From Bacteroidales bacterium (lineage in GTDB: Bacteria; Bacteroidota; Bacteroidia; Bacteroidales; UBA932), in the NCBI GenBank assembly GCA_017445755.1, contig JAFSSE010000017.1:1-64000 (forward strand): 64,000 nucleotides of DNA, written 5' to 3'. The position numbers were made by a program, and so were the translations under genes. How positions within the stretch are numbered: position 1 is the first letter of the stretch; every line of letters starts with the position of its first letter. Below the pieces are notes generated by a model. The model was not told where the DNA came from, did not search any database, and saw nothing but the letters and a program-made list of their open reading frames with translations. Below are positions 52,656 to 63,200 of this stretch, piece by piece.

Positions 52656-53291
52656 ATGCATATAGCGATAGCAGGTAATATCGGCAGCGGAAAGACGACG
52701 CTGACCAAGATGCTCGCCGCCCACTACGGGTGGACGCCGAAGTTCGAATCGGTCGAGTTCAATCCTTATCTCGCCGACTTCTATGAGGACATGGAACGCT
52801 GGTCCTTCAATATCCAGATTTACTTCCTCAACAAGCGCTTCAAGGATGTGGTCGACATCTCCCGCCAGAAAGACATTATCATCCAGGACCGTACAATTTA
52901 TGAGGACGCCCGGATTTTCGCGCCGAATCTCCACTCCATGGGGCTCATGTCAACCCGCGATTTCGAGAACTACAGCGACCTCTTCGACCTGATGATGTCC
53001 CTGGTTGCGAAGCCGGACCTGATGATATACCTCCGCTCCTCGATTCCGAACCTGATCGCCCAGATCCAGAAGCGCGGCCGCGAATATGAGCGTTCCATCC
53101 GCATCGACTATATCACCGGGCTGAACCAGCGCTATGAGGACTGGATCAAGGACTATGACGGCCGCCTCCTTATCGTTGACGTGGACCAGATAAAGTTCGA
53201 AAACCGGCCAGAGGACTTCCAGGTCATAACCGACCGCATCGACGCCGAGCTCTTCGGTCTTTTCCCTTCAGAACAAACTAATAATCAATAA
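52656..53291 (+). CDS. Deoxynucleoside kinase (copy 2)
   Basis: 211 residues from ATG at 52656 (MHIAIAGNIGSGKTTL); an upstream TTG start is less likely. Very similar to the copy above over most of its length, with GRNIYED-type loop DRTIYEDARIF and lid KRGREYERSI. The two share the same motifs and length and were probably made by tandem duplication. In an operon with the acyl-CoA synthetase that begins 3 bp later. Confidence 0.85.
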   Translation: MHIAIAGNIGSGKTTLTKMLAAHYGWTPKFESVEFNPYLADFYEDMERWSFNIQIYFLNKRFKDVVDISRQKDIIIQDRTIYEDARIFAPNLHSMGLMSTRDFENYSDLFDLMMSLVAKPDLMIYLRSSIPNLIAQIQKRGREYERSIRIDYITGLNQRYEDWIKDYDGRLLIVDVDQIKFENRPEDFQVITDRIDAELFGLFPSEQTNNQ

Positions 53292-53293
53292 TT

Positions 53294-55213
53294 ATGGCAG
53301 AAAGAACAACCTTAATCGACTTTATTGAAAAGTATAGCCGTGAGTATGGCCCGGACACATACCTCCGCGAAAAAATCGACGGCGTGTGGAAGGAGATTTC
53401 CTTCGACGAGACCCGTAATCAGGCCTACCGCATCGGCGCCGGCCTGATGGCCCTCGGGGCCAAGAAAGGTGACAAGGTCGCCCTCCTCTCCGAAGGCCGC
53501 AGCATGTGGATGATTTCCGAATTCGGAGCCATGTATGCCGGTATGACCGATGTTCCCCTCTCCATCAATCTCGGAGAAGGCCAGGACCTCGTTTTCCGCA
53601 TCAACCACTCCGATTCCGAGTGGGTCCTCGTCTCGGGCTACCAGCTTCCGAAGATCCGTGCAATCATGAATGACTGCCCCCAGATCAAGAAGGTTATTGT
53701 TTACGATGACACCGCTTTCGAATGGGAAACCCTCGAAGAGAAGGAAATCAGGATGAGCGAAGTCCAGGCCCTCGGCGACAAGTTCCTCGCCGAGCATGAG
53801 GATGAGTTCATCGCGCGCTATAAATCCATCGGCCCGGATGACTATGCCAACATCAGCTATACCTCCGGTACTACCGCTGATCCGAAGGGAATCCTCCTTA
53901 CCCATCGTAACTACACGGCCAATGTCGCCCAGGGCAACTCTGTCATCTCGATTCCCCGGGGCGGAGTCATGCTCAACATCCTCCCCTTCGACCACTGCTT
54001 CGCCCATGTGGCAGGTATCTATACGATGATGATTTACGGCGGTTCCATCGCTACCGTTCCGATCGGCAAGACCCCTCTGGCGACCCTGAAAAACATCCCC
54101 GGGGCCATCAAGGAGGTCCGCCCCCACGTAATCCTCTCCGTTCCCGCCCTCGCCCGCAACTTCAAGAAGAATATCGAGAAGGGAATCCAGGCGAAGGGAC
54201 CGACCGTCGTGAAGCTCTACAACTTCGCGCTCAAGAACGCCATTAAATATAATAAGGAGTATTACAACCGCGGCGGCATCAAGGACTTCTGGAGGAAGCC
54301 CCTCATGGCTATCTTCGACAAGCTGATCTTCAAGCAGGTCCGCGAGAGCTTCGGCGGCAGGATGCTCTTCTTCGTCGGTGGCGGCGCCCTCCTCGATATC
54401 GAGCTCCAGCGCTTCTACTGCGCAATCGGCATCCCGATGTTCCAGGGATACGGACTTACCGAGTCCACTCCTATTATCTGCGCCAATTCCGCCGGCCATG
54501 CAATCTTCGGTTCCTCCGGCCGCCTTGTGAAGCCGATGGACATCAAGATCTGCGACGGTGACGGAAACGAGGTCCCGATTGGTCAGAAGGGTGAAATCGT
54601 AATCCGCGGCGAGAACGTCATGGCGGGTTACTGGAAGAATCCGAAGGCCACGGCCGACACTATCATCGACGGCTGGCTCCACACCGGAGACATGGGTTAT
54701 ATCTGCCCGTTCGACCACGAGTTCCTCTATGTCGTAGGACGTTTCAAATCCCTCCTTATCTCCTCCGACGGCGAGAAATATTCCCCGGAGGGCTTCGAGG
54801 ATGGCCTCACTGACAGTTCCAAGTATGTCAACGCCTGTGTTCTCCACGATAACCAGGATCCTTTCGTCGTCGCCCTTATCGTCCCTGACAAGGGTGCCTT
54901 GAAGGAGGCGGTTGAGGCCAAGGGCCTTGATCCCGAGAGCGAGCAGGGCAAGGTTGAGATGCTGAACATCATCCAGGGCGAGGTTGACTCCTACCGGAAG
55001 GGTGGGAAGCATGCCGGCATCTTCCCTGAGCGCTGGCTGCCTTCAGCGGTCGGTATCTGCGACGAGGAATTCACCATCCAGAACCGTATGCTGAACTCCA
55101 CCTCGAAGATCGTCCGCGGCAAGGTCGAGGAACACTACGCCGATCTTCTCGCCTTCCTCTACACCGCCGAAGGCAAGAATATCGTCAATCCCCGCAACAT
55201 TGCAGCCCTCTGA
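53294..55213 (+). CDS. Long-chain acyl-CoA synthetase
   Basis: 639 residues. AMP-binding motif YTSGTTADPKGILLTHRN near residue 193, GYGLTESTPIICAN near 390, then DGWLHTGDMGYICP and VVGRFKSLLISSDGEKYSPE, the acyl-CoA synthetase set. Activates fatty acids with ATP and CoA. Closest to FadD/FACS-type enzymes; chain length not readable from sequence. Ends before a strong terminator. Confidence 0.85.
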   Translation: MAERTTLIDFIEKYSREYGPDTYLREKIDGVWKEISFDETRNQAYRIGAGLMALGAKKGDKVALLSEGRSMWMISEFGAMYAGMTDVPLSINLGEGQDLVFRINHSDSEWVLVSGYQLPKIRAIMNDCPQIKKVIVYDDTAFEWETLEEKEIRMSEVQALGDKFLAEHEDEFIARYKSIGPDDYANISYTSGTTADPKGILLTHRNYTANVAQGNSVISIPRGGVMLNILPFDHCFAHVAGIYTMMIYGGSIATVPIGKTPLATLKNIPGAIKEVRPHVILSVPALARNFKKNIEKGIQAKGPTVVKLYNFALKNAIKYNKEYYNRGGIKDFWRKPLMAIFDKLIFKQVRESFGGRMLFFVGGGALLDIELQRFYCAIGIPMFQGYGLTESTPIICANSAGHAIFGSSGRLVKPMDIKICDGDGNEVPIGQKGEIVIRGENVMAGYWKNPKATADTIIDGWLHTGDMGYICPFDHEFLYVVGRFKSLLISSDGEKYSPEGFEDGLTDSSKYVNACVLHDNQDPFVVALIVPDKGALKEAVEAKGLDPESEQGKVEMLNIIQGEVDSYRKGGKHAGIFPERWLPSAVGICDEEFTIQNRMLNSTSKIVRGKVEEHYADLLAFLYTAEGKNIVNPRNIAAL

Positions 55214-55237
55214 CGATTATATCTTAAGAATGAATAA

Positions 55238-55266
55238 AGAACCGGATGAGAATCCGGTTCTTTTTT
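55238..55266 (+). terminator. Intrinsic terminator
   Basis: A 10-bp perfect stem (AGAACCGGAT with ATCCGGTTCT), a GAGA loop and a run of T. It ends the dNK/acyl-CoA synthetase operon. Confidence 0.85.
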
Positions 55267-55321
55267 GGATATATGGGAAAATATTCCTAAATTTGCAAAA
55301 ACTGTGTACGTACACAGTTTT
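55264..55321 (+). promoter_or_regulatory. Promoter with 24-bp perfect palindrome at the start
   Basis: TTTG at 55264-55267, a 20-bp spacer, and TAAATTTG at 55288-55295. A perfect 24-bp palindrome (55298-55321, with the core ACTGTGTACGTACACAGT) begins 2 bp after the -7 box, covering the expected start site. It can bind a dimeric repressor as DNA or fold as a 5' RNA hairpin. Confidence 0.75.
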
Positions 55322-55337
55322 AAAAAATAACACTGGA

Positions 55338-56966
55338 ATGAAAAGAATCATGCTTTTTGCCATATCTGTCCTCCTGGCGCTTCCGCTCATGGCGGAGGAG
55401 AAAGCCCACGTTACCGGCCGGGTGACGTCGGAAGGAAGGCCAGTTTCTTCTGTCCGGGTTTCCGACGGAAAGGACATCGTCCTGACAGGAGCGGACGGCA
55501 GGTATGCCCTCCCTACCGACAAATCGACCGGACTTGTTTTCATCTGTCCTCCGTCGGGCTTCGTTCCGGTATCAAAGGATGGGCTCCAGCCGGCCTTCTA
55601 TGCCCACCTGGAGGGTAATTCTGAGGATGAAGTTCATGATTTTGAGCTGGTTAAGGAGAATCAGGAGAATTATACCGTCCTCTTCGTGACGGATATCCAC
55701 CTTTGCAACGCCGCTTTCAAGAATGACCTGAAGGTCTTCCGGAAAAAGGCGATGCCCGCTTTTCGGAAAGTGGCCGGGGAAGTGGCCGGCCGGGGGACGA
55801 GATACATAATCAATCTCGGGGACCTCTCCCATGAACGCTACTGGTATGAGTACGATTACAATCTCGAAGATGCGTATTCAACCCTTCTGAAGGCCGGTTT
55901 TCCGGGTCCTATGTACAGCGTTCCGGGGAACCATGACAACGACTGCGCCGTGATTTCCTCCCGGACGGACTTCGACGCCGGCTGGCTTTACCGCAAGGTG
56001 CTCGGTCCGGAGTACTATTCGGTTGACATCGGGAATGAGCACTGGATATTCATGGACGACACCGTCTATGAAAACAGCACGGAGATTCATGCCAAGCCCT
56101 GGCCCGTCGGTTCCGCAGGGTCCATAAGTTATTTCCGAGGCCTTACCCAGACCCAGATGGACTGGATTTCGAAGGACCTTTCCTATGTCCCTTCCGATAA
56201 AAATGTGATTATCTGCGCCCATATTCCGCTCCTTTCGGACAACAAAAACGGGACGGCCTTCAAGCCGGAGCAGTTGGAGCAGCTTTCCGGAATGCTCTCC
56301 CGTTTCGGGAAGGTCAAGGTCTATGCCGGCCATATGCACCGGATGCAGTATATCGACAGCCAAAAATTCCCGGTCTTTGAGCAGTGGACAGTCAGCGCCT
56401 TCTCCGGAGATATGTGGGAATCCGCCCCGAACCGCCTTCTCGGCATTGAGGGGGAGGAAGGCGGAACCTTCGAGGTTACCTTCGGGAAGGACGGCGGCAG
56501 CTATGCATGGAGGTCCCACCAGAGGGGAAAGATGGTCCTTCGCTGCTATGATCTCAACACCGTGGGAAAGCGTTACCGTAAGGATAAGAATATCCGCACC
56601 CAGATGGAGAAGTTCCCGAAACGTAACGACTACTCGAAGGAGCAGTACAGGGATTATGTCCTAGTCAACTATTGGCTTTACAGGGACGGGGAAACGGTCG
56701 AGATAAGCGAAGGCGGGAAAGCCCTGAAGGTCGAAAAAGTGAACTGGGAGGACCCGCTTTTCAACATTGACTATTATGTCGAAGCCCTTCTAAGCGACAA
56801 CAAGGTGGCGCCTTCCCAGGATAAGGTGCCGAACCGGCATATGTTTGCGGCGAAGTGCTCCTCCGCGAAGTCCACGGTCAAGGTTACGGTCCGTGACTCC
56901 GAAGGGAAGATAATCCATGAAGAAACCATGAAACGGCCGAAATCCTTCGGTCCAAGAATGAAATAA
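55338..56966 (+). CDS. Calcineurin-like metallophosphoesterase, secreted
   Basis: 542 residues from ATG at 55338 (MKRIMLFAISVLLALPLMAE). Signal peptide of 20; an N-terminal beta domain (HVTGRVTSEGRPVSSVRVS); then Metallophos motifs VTDIHLCN (D-x-H), NLGDLSHE (GD), PGNHDND (GNHD), AHIPLLSD and GHMHRM. Three-domain Bacteroidota phosphoesterase of the kind found with N-terminal MetallophosN and C-terminal MetallophosC. Substrate unknown. It may share regulation with the palindromic leader. Confidence 0.85.
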   Translation: MKRIMLFAISVLLALPLMAEEKAHVTGRVTSEGRPVSSVRVSDGKDIVLTGADGRYALPTDKSTGLVFICPPSGFVPVSKDGLQPAFYAHLEGNSEDEVHDFELVKENQENYTVLFVTDIHLCNAAFKNDLKVFRKKAMPAFRKVAGEVAGRGTRYIINLGDLSHERYWYEYDYNLEDAYSTLLKAGFPGPMYSVPGNHDNDCAVISSRTDFDAGWLYRKVLGPEYYSVDIGNEHWIFMDDTVYENSTEIHAKPWPVGSAGSISYFRGLTQTQMDWISKDLSYVPSDKNVIICAHIPLLSDNKNGTAFKPEQLEQLSGMLSRFGKVKVYAGHMHRMQYIDSQKFPVFEQWTVSAFSGDMWESAPNRLLGIEGEEGGTFEVTFGKDGGSYAWRSHQRGKMVLRCYDLNTVGKRYRKDKNIRTQMEKFPKRNDYSKEQYRDYVLVNYWLYRDGETVEISEGGKALKVEKVNWEDPLFNIDYYVEALLSDNKVAPSQDKVPNRHMFAAKCSSAKSTVKVTVRDSEGKIIHEETMKRPKSFGPRMK

Positions 56967-56967
56967 T

Positions 56968-58284
56968 ATGGCAGCGACTACTTCCAGAAAGGGATATATT
57001 CTTTCGGTTGCAACCCTTGGCGCCCTCTTTTTCGTCTTCGGGCTTGTCTCCTGGGTGAATTCGATTCTGGTGCCCTATTTCAAGGTTTCCTGCGAACTTC
57101 ACAGCGAGGCGCAGAGTTACCTTGCCAACTTCGCCTTCTATATCTCCTACCTTGTGATGTCGATACCGTCCTCGGTGCTTCTGAACAAGGTCGGGTTCCG
57201 GCGCGCCTGCCGTTACGGGCTCTGGGTCCTCGCCTTTGGCGCCCTCCTCTTCGTCCCGGCGGCCATGACGCGTCAGTACTGGCTCTTCCTCGTCGCCCTG
57301 TTTACGATGGGTACTTCCCTGTCCATCCTTCAGACCACCGCAAATCCGGCGGTTACCGTTATCGGCCCGCTTGAGAGCGCGAGCCGGAGGATCAGCATTA
57401 TGGGCGTCTGCAACAAGTTCGCCGGCATTATCGCCCCTCTCCTTTTCGCGGCCCTTGTGATCCATCCCGGAGACGAGGCGGTCATGGCGGCTGTCCAGGA
57501 CGGATCCCTTGTCGGCGCTGCGAAGGATGCAGCCCTTGGATCGCTGATCCGTAATGTCATCCCGCCGTATATCGGACTTGCGGTGATACTCTTCCTGTTC
57601 TCCCTGATTTTCTACCGCCCGGTCATTCCGGATATCAATCCATCAAAGGAGAATGCCGCCGGGGCCGGGGAAGGGACGGAAAGGTCCTCGATACTCGCTT
57701 ATCCGTACCTCGTCCTCGGTGTACTCGCCCTTCTTCTCCATGTCGGCTCCCAGGTTATCAGCGTCAACACGGTGATTGGCTATGGCCAGAGCATGGGCCT
57801 GACCCTTTCGGAAGCGAAAATATTCCCTTCGGCGACCCTTTTCTGCATCCTTATCGGTTATACCGCGGGTATTGCTCTTATTCCCAAGCGGCTCTCCCAG
57901 CAGACAGCCCTTAAAATATGTACCGTGACGGGACTTGTCCTGTCCCTTTGTGCGGTGCTTATCCACGGGGAGGTCCGCTTCTTCGGGCTCACGACGGATA
58001 TTTCAATCTGGTTCCTTGTGCTTCTCGGGATTCCTAACTCCCTGATTTATGCGGGAATATGGCCCCTTGCGATCCGCCGGCTCGGGAAATGGACCAACCT
58101 CGGATCCTCGCTCCTTGTCATGGGCCTTTGCGGCAACGCCATCCTTCCCCTGGTTTATGCCTGGGTCGCCGACCGGACCGGAAGTCTCGCGACCGCCTAC
58201 TGGGTACTGGTCCCGTGCTTCCTGTACCTTATTTACTATGCCTTCTCGGGCCATAAAATCGAATACTGGAGGAAAAGCAAATGA
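56968..58284 (+). CDS. MFS sugar transporter
   Basis: 438 residues with 12 predicted spans (such as ATLGALFFVFGLVSWVNSIL, NPAVTVIGPLESASRRISIM, and TAYWVLVPCFLYLIYYAFSG). It is of the FucP/glucose-galactose MFS group; the position before nagA and nagB points to GlcNAc or another amino sugar, in the manner of NagP. Inner-membrane H+ symport is inferred. It lies 1 bp after the metallophosphatase gene and overlaps nagA by 4 bp. Confidence 0.8.
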   Translation: MAATTSRKGYILSVATLGALFFVFGLVSWVNSILVPYFKVSCELHSEAQSYLANFAFYISYLVMSIPSSVLLNKVGFRRACRYGLWVLAFGALLFVPAAMTRQYWLFLVALFTMGTSLSILQTTANPAVTVIGPLESASRRISIMGVCNKFAGIIAPLLFAALVIHPGDEAVMAAVQDGSLVGAAKDAALGSLIRNVIPPYIGLAVILFLFSLIFYRPVIPDINPSKENAAGAGEGTERSSILAYPYLVLGVLALLLHVGSQVISVNTVIGYGQSMGLTLSEAKIFPSATLFCILIGYTAGIALIPKRLSQQTALKICTVTGLVLSLCAVLIHGEVRFFGLTTDISIWFLVLLGIPNSLIYAGIWPLAIRRLGKWTNLGSSLLVMGLCGNAILPLVYAWVADRTGSLATAYWVLVPCFLYLIYYAFSGHKIEYWRKSK

Positions 58285-59465
58285 AGACCCTGATTAAAAA
58301 CGGGCGGATAATAACCCCGGACCGTATCTCGGAAGGGGCCCTCGTTCTGGAGGGCGGGAAAATCGCCGGAATCCTTCCCCTCGGGGCGGAGCTTCCCTCC
58401 GATGCGGAAGTAATTGACGCTGAGGGGAATTATGTCTCTCCTGGTTTTATTGACATGCATACCCACGGGGCCGGCGGAGCCGATTTCATGGACGGAACGC
58501 TCGAGGCCTACCGGACGGCTGCGAGGATGCATGCACGCCACGGGACGACCCTTCTTTTCCCGACGACCCTGACAAGCACCAACGAGCAGCTGTTCGAAAC
58601 CTTCGATATCTACCATGAAGCGGCCTCCAGGCCTTCTCCCGACGGGGCGGCCCTCGGCGGTCTCCATCTGGAGGGTCCCTACTTCGCTCCAAGCCAGAAG
58701 GGTGCCCAGGATCCCCGATATCTGAGGAATCCTGAGCCGAAGGAGTACATGGAAATCCTTTCCAGGACGGACGAAATAGCCCGCTGGAGTCTCGCTCCGG
58801 AACTTCCCGGGGCCCTGGAATTCGCGCGGGTGCTTCGCGAGCGGGGGATTCAGGTGTCGATGGCCCATACCGACGCTACCTTCGAAGAGGCGGAAGCCGC
58901 TTTCCGGGCCGGATTCACCCACCTTACCCACTTCTATTCCTGCATGAGCACCGTAACCCGCCGCAATGCCTACCGCTATGCCGGCGTCATCGAGTTCGGC
59001 TACTATGAAGACGGGGTCACGGCGGAAATCATAGGCGACGGAATCCATGTTCCCAAGTCGCTTATAAAGCTCATATACAAGTTGAAAGGTCCGAAACGCC
59101 TCGCCCTTGTGACCGATTCCATGAGGGCTGCGGGCATGCCGGAGGGCCCAAGCATCCTCGGCGGACTCGCCGATGGCCAGGAGGTCCTCGTTGAGGACGG
59201 AGTTGCAAAACTCATGGACCGGAGCGCCTTCGCCGGAAGCGTCGCTACCGACGACCGCTGCGTCAGGACCATGGTCCAAATAGGGGAGATTCCCCTCCGG
59301 GAGGCGGTCCGGATGATGACCCTGACTCCCGCGGAAATCATGGGAGTCGCATCCTCCAAGGGCTCGCTCGAAAAGGGCAAGGATGCCGATATCGCAATCT
59401 TTGACGAAGGAATAAACGTAAAAAGAACAATGGTTGCCGGACGTACTGTCTGGGCAGCCCGATAA
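58281..59465 (+). CDS. nagA: N-acetylglucosamine-6-phosphate deacetylase
   Basis: 394 residues. Amidohydrolase metal motif DMHTHGAGG (His60, His62), GLHLEGPYF with the metal Glu, VSMAHTDATFEE and HLTHFYSCMS, and LVTDSMRAAG with the catalytic Asp. Converts GlcNAc-6-P to glucosamine-6-P in the cytoplasm. Start overlaps the MFS stop (ATGA). Next to nagB. Confidence 0.9.
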   Translation: MKTLIKNGRIITPDRISEGALVLEGGKIAGILPLGAELPSDAEVIDAEGNYVSPGFIDMHTHGAGGADFMDGTLEAYRTAARMHARHGTTLLFPTTLTSTNEQLFETFDIYHEAASRPSPDGAALGGLHLEGPYFAPSQKGAQDPRYLRNPEPKEYMEILSRTDEIARWSLAPELPGALEFARVLRERGIQVSMAHTDATFEEAEAAFRAGFTHLTHFYSCMSTVTRRNAYRYAGVIEFGYYEDGVTAEIIGDGIHVPKSLIKLIYKLKGPKRLALVTDSMRAAGMPEGPSILGGLADGQEVLVEDGVAKLMDRSAFAGSVATDDRCVRTMVQIGEIPLREAVRMMTLTPAEIMGVASSKGSLEKGKDADIAIFDEGINVKRTMVAGRTVWAAR

Positions 59466-59469
59466 AGTT

Positions 59470-60237
59470 ATGGAAGAACCGGTAAAAAAATTCAGGAAAG
59501 ACCTCCTGGAGGTCGAGATTTTCGCTACGCGGGATGCGATGGGAAGGGGAGCCGCCGCCGAGGCCGCACAATGGCTGCGGAAGCGTCTTTCGGAAAAGGA
59601 AAGCGTCCGGGCGGTATTTGCCGCAGCACCATCGCAGAATGAATTCCTTGCAGCCCTCTGTGCTGCTCCGGGAATTGACTGGAAGAGGGTTCATGCCCTC
59701 CATATGGATGAGTACGTCGGTCTCCCGGAGGGAGCGCCGCAGACCTTCGGAAGTTTCCTTCGGAACGCCATTTTCGACCGGGTCCCCTTCGGCTCCGTCG
59801 AGTATATCGGCTCTGAAGGGACCCCCGAGGCCCTCTGCGCCCGCTACGATGAGATTCTTCGCCGGAAGAAGGTGGATGTGGTTTTCATGGGTATAGGGGA
59901 GAACGGACATATCGCGTTCAATGACCCCCATGTCGCCTTCTTCGACGATCCCGTCCTTATTAAAAAGGTCGACCTTGACTGGAAATGCAGGATGCAGCAG
60001 GTCCATGATGGCTGCTTCCCCACCATCGAAGCCGTCCCGAAATACGCTCTAACCCTTACGATCCCGGCGATGACCGTCGCGGACCGCATTTTCTGTGTCG
60101 TGCCGGCCCCTTCAAAGGCCGATGCGGTGTATTCTACCCTTACGGGTCCGGTCTCTGAGACCTGTCCTGCATCTATCCTTCGTCGGCATCCTGCCGCAAC
60201 CCTGTATCTCGACGCGGATAGCGCCGCAAAACTATAA
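59470..60237 (+). CDS. nagB: Glucosamine-6-phosphate deaminase
   Basis: 255 residues from ATG at 59470 (MEEPVKKFRKDLLEVEIF). HMDEYVGLP, then FMGIGENGHIAFNDP with the active-site Asp/His, the NagB-type pair of motifs. Converts glucosamine-6-P to fructose-6-P and ammonia. Length fits the short NagB class. Directly follows nagA. Confidence 0.9.
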   Translation: MEEPVKKFRKDLLEVEIFATRDAMGRGAAAEAAQWLRKRLSEKESVRAVFAAAPSQNEFLAALCAAPGIDWKRVHALHMDEYVGLPEGAPQTFGSFLRNAIFDRVPFGSVEYIGSEGTPEALCARYDEILRRKKVDVVFMGIGENGHIAFNDPHVAFFDDPVLIKKVDLDWKCRMQQVHDGCFPTIEAVPKYALTLTIPAMTVADRIFCVVPAPSKADAVYSTLTGPVSETCPASILRRHPAATLYLDADSAAKL

Positions 60238-60251
60238 GTATTCTACAAGTC

Positions 60252-63200
60252 ATGCGAAAAAAGATGCTCTTAATCCTCGCCGCCTTCCTGACGGTCCTTT
60301 CCGCCTCAGCGCAGAACAGGGTCGTAAAGGGGAAGGTCGTCGATGCCGACGGGGCGCCCCTTCCGGGCGTAGCCGTCATCCTGGAAGGAACTTCCAATGG
60401 TACAATGACCTCTCCTGACGGCTCATTTACCCTTAGCGTCCCTTCTGGTGAAGCGACGCTCGTCGCCTCATACCTCGGCTATTCCGACGGGAAAGTGTCT
60501 GTTCCCGCCGGCAGGACGGAAGTTTCCATTGTCCTGCAGGAAGATGCCCTGTACCTGACTGAAACCGTGGTCGTTGGTTACGGTGTCCAGAAGAAGGTGA
60601 ACCTGACCGGCGCCATTTCGACTGTCGATACAAAGACGCTCGAAAACCGTACGGCCCATTCGCTTTCCCACATGCTCCAGGGAGCGGTTCCGGGACTTAA
60701 CATTACGACCTCGACTGGCCATCCCGGCAGTTCCGCCTCGCTGAACATCCGTGGATATACATCCATTAACGGGGCCTCCCCGATGGTTCTCATCGACGGG
60801 GTTGTCGGAGACCTCAGCAGGGTCAACGCCGATGACGTGGAATCCATTTCGGTCATTAAGGACGCCTCTTCCGCAGCCGTTTACGGCGCCCGGGCGGCCT
60901 TCGGTGTTATCCTCGTTACGACCAAGTCTGGAAAGTCCTCCGGCGGCAAGACCCGCGTCCGCTACAGCGGCCGCTGGGGCATTGTAAGCCCGACCACTTC
61001 GACCGATTACGAGTCCACCGGTTACTGGTCGGTCTATATCAACAACCTTTTCTGGAAGGCCTATTCCCAGGGCGAAGGTTATGTCCGTTACAACGACGCC
61101 GACATGTACCAGCTCCTTCTCCGTATCAACGACAAGACCGAGAATCCGGAGCGTCCGTGGGTGACCATCCAGAACCGCAACGGCCGTGAAGAATACGTTT
61201 ACTACGCCAACTTCGACTGGTACCACTACCTCTATCGCGACCGCCATCCGGTCCAGCAGCACACCATTTCCATGAGCGGAGGGAACGACCAGGTCAAGTA
61301 CTATGTATCAGGCGCTTACGACAATGAAACGGGCGTTATGAACATCCGTCCAGACGTGTTCAACAAGTATAATCTCCGTTCCAAGATTGATTTCCGTCTG
61401 AACAAGTGGGCGCGCTTCTCGAACAACACGACCTTCTACGCCTCTACCTACGAGTTCCCGGGTATCTCCGATCCGGAGGATTCCTTCGCTTCCGGCGGCC
61501 GTCACTGCCTCGCGAACTTCACCCCGCAGAACCCTGACGGCACCTGGGTGTATATTACATCCTGGACCAACTACCAGATTAACAACGGCCGTCATATCGT
61601 AATGAACGAGGGCAACAATGTCAACCTCCAGAGGCGGGCCGACTTCGCGAACACCTCCGAGCTGACGGTAACTCCGTCTCCTTACCTTACCCTGAAGGCG
61701 AATTACACTTACCGTACCTATCAGACCCGGAATACTTACCGCAGGACCGGCTTTACTTATTCCCGGTATCCCGGCGAGCTCATAGAGTTCTCCAACACCG
61801 GCGCCTATGAAGACCGTATGAACGAGACGGTAAATACCGTCAACTATCACTCGGCCAACGCCTACGGGACATATGAGAGGACTTTTGCGGACGCCCACCA
61901 TCTGACCGGAACCGCCGGTTACAACCTTGAGGTTTATAACCGCAAGGACGTCGGCGCGGTAGGTAAGAACCTGATTACCACGAACCTTTCCGACCTCTCG
62001 CTGGTCGGCGAGGATGAAACCGGAAACGTGATTACGAGCGTATCCGGCGGCCAGTCCGCCTATGTGGTCCAGGGCTTCTTCGGCCGTCTGAATTATGACT
62101 ACAAGGGTAAATACCTCTTCGAGGTCTCGGGCCGTGCTGACGGAACCTCCCGCTTTGCCAAGGGCCATCGCTGGGGTTTCTTCCCTTCCGGCTCAGTGGG
62201 CTGGAGAATCTCCGAGGAGGAGTTCTTCGCTCCGCTCAGAACCGTCTTTGACAACCTGAAGATCCGCGCTTCCTACGGAGCCCTCGGAAACCAGGATGTC
62301 AGTAACTACGCCTATCTCCAGACTATCAGCATTTCGGCCCTTTCATATGTCTTCGGCGAGGGAACCACGAAACCTAAATACGCTTCCGTTTCCTCTCCGA
62401 ATGCGACCGACCTTACCTGGGAAGTCTCGAAACAGACGAACGTCGGCCTCGACGCCGCCCTCTTTGACAGCCGCCTTACCCTCTCCGCGGAAGGATTCAT
62501 CCGCAACACAGAAGGTATGCTTACGACCGGCCCTTCGCTGCCGTCCGTTTACGGTGCGACCGAGCCGAAGGTCAATGCCGCCGACCTCAGTACCAGAGGT
62601 TACGAGCTGACTGCCGGATACAAGGATGATTTCATGCTTGCGGGAGACCGTTTTTCCTGGAATATCGGAGGAAACCTCGGTTTCTCATCGACGAAGATTA
62701 CGAAGTTCGACAATGAGACGAAAACCTTCGCCAAGAGTTATTATGAGGGGCAGGAAATCGGAGAAATCTGGGGCTATGTCATAGACGGGCTCTTCGCTTC
62801 CGACGAGGAGGCCGCCGAGTACACCTCCCTGGTCGACCAGTCCTTCTGCACCACTTATCTCGTCGGCGGCTGGAAGGCCGGTGACGTCCGTTACGTGGAC
62901 CTTGACGGCGATGGAATAATCAGCGTTGGATCCAATACTGTGGATAAGCCGGGAGACCGGAAAATCCTTGGAAATTCCAGGGCCCGCCTCCGTTACGGAT
63001 TCAACTTCGGATTCGACTGGAAGCACTTTGATTTCTCCGCAATCTTCGAGGGGACAGGCAACCACTACTGGTACCCGAATGGCGAAACCTTCGCCTTCTG
63101 GGGCCCTTACAGCCGCCCTTATGTCGCCTATCTGCCTACGAATTACATGGCAAATATCTGGGCTGAAGACAATACGGACGCCTACTTCCCGAGGCCTCGC

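Noticed and set aside
53312-55012. A 566-codon open frame on the minus strand opposite the acyl-CoA synthetase.
   Set aside because: It is a shadow of the GC-rich coding strand; the plus-strand protein has all family motifs and the antisense product has none.
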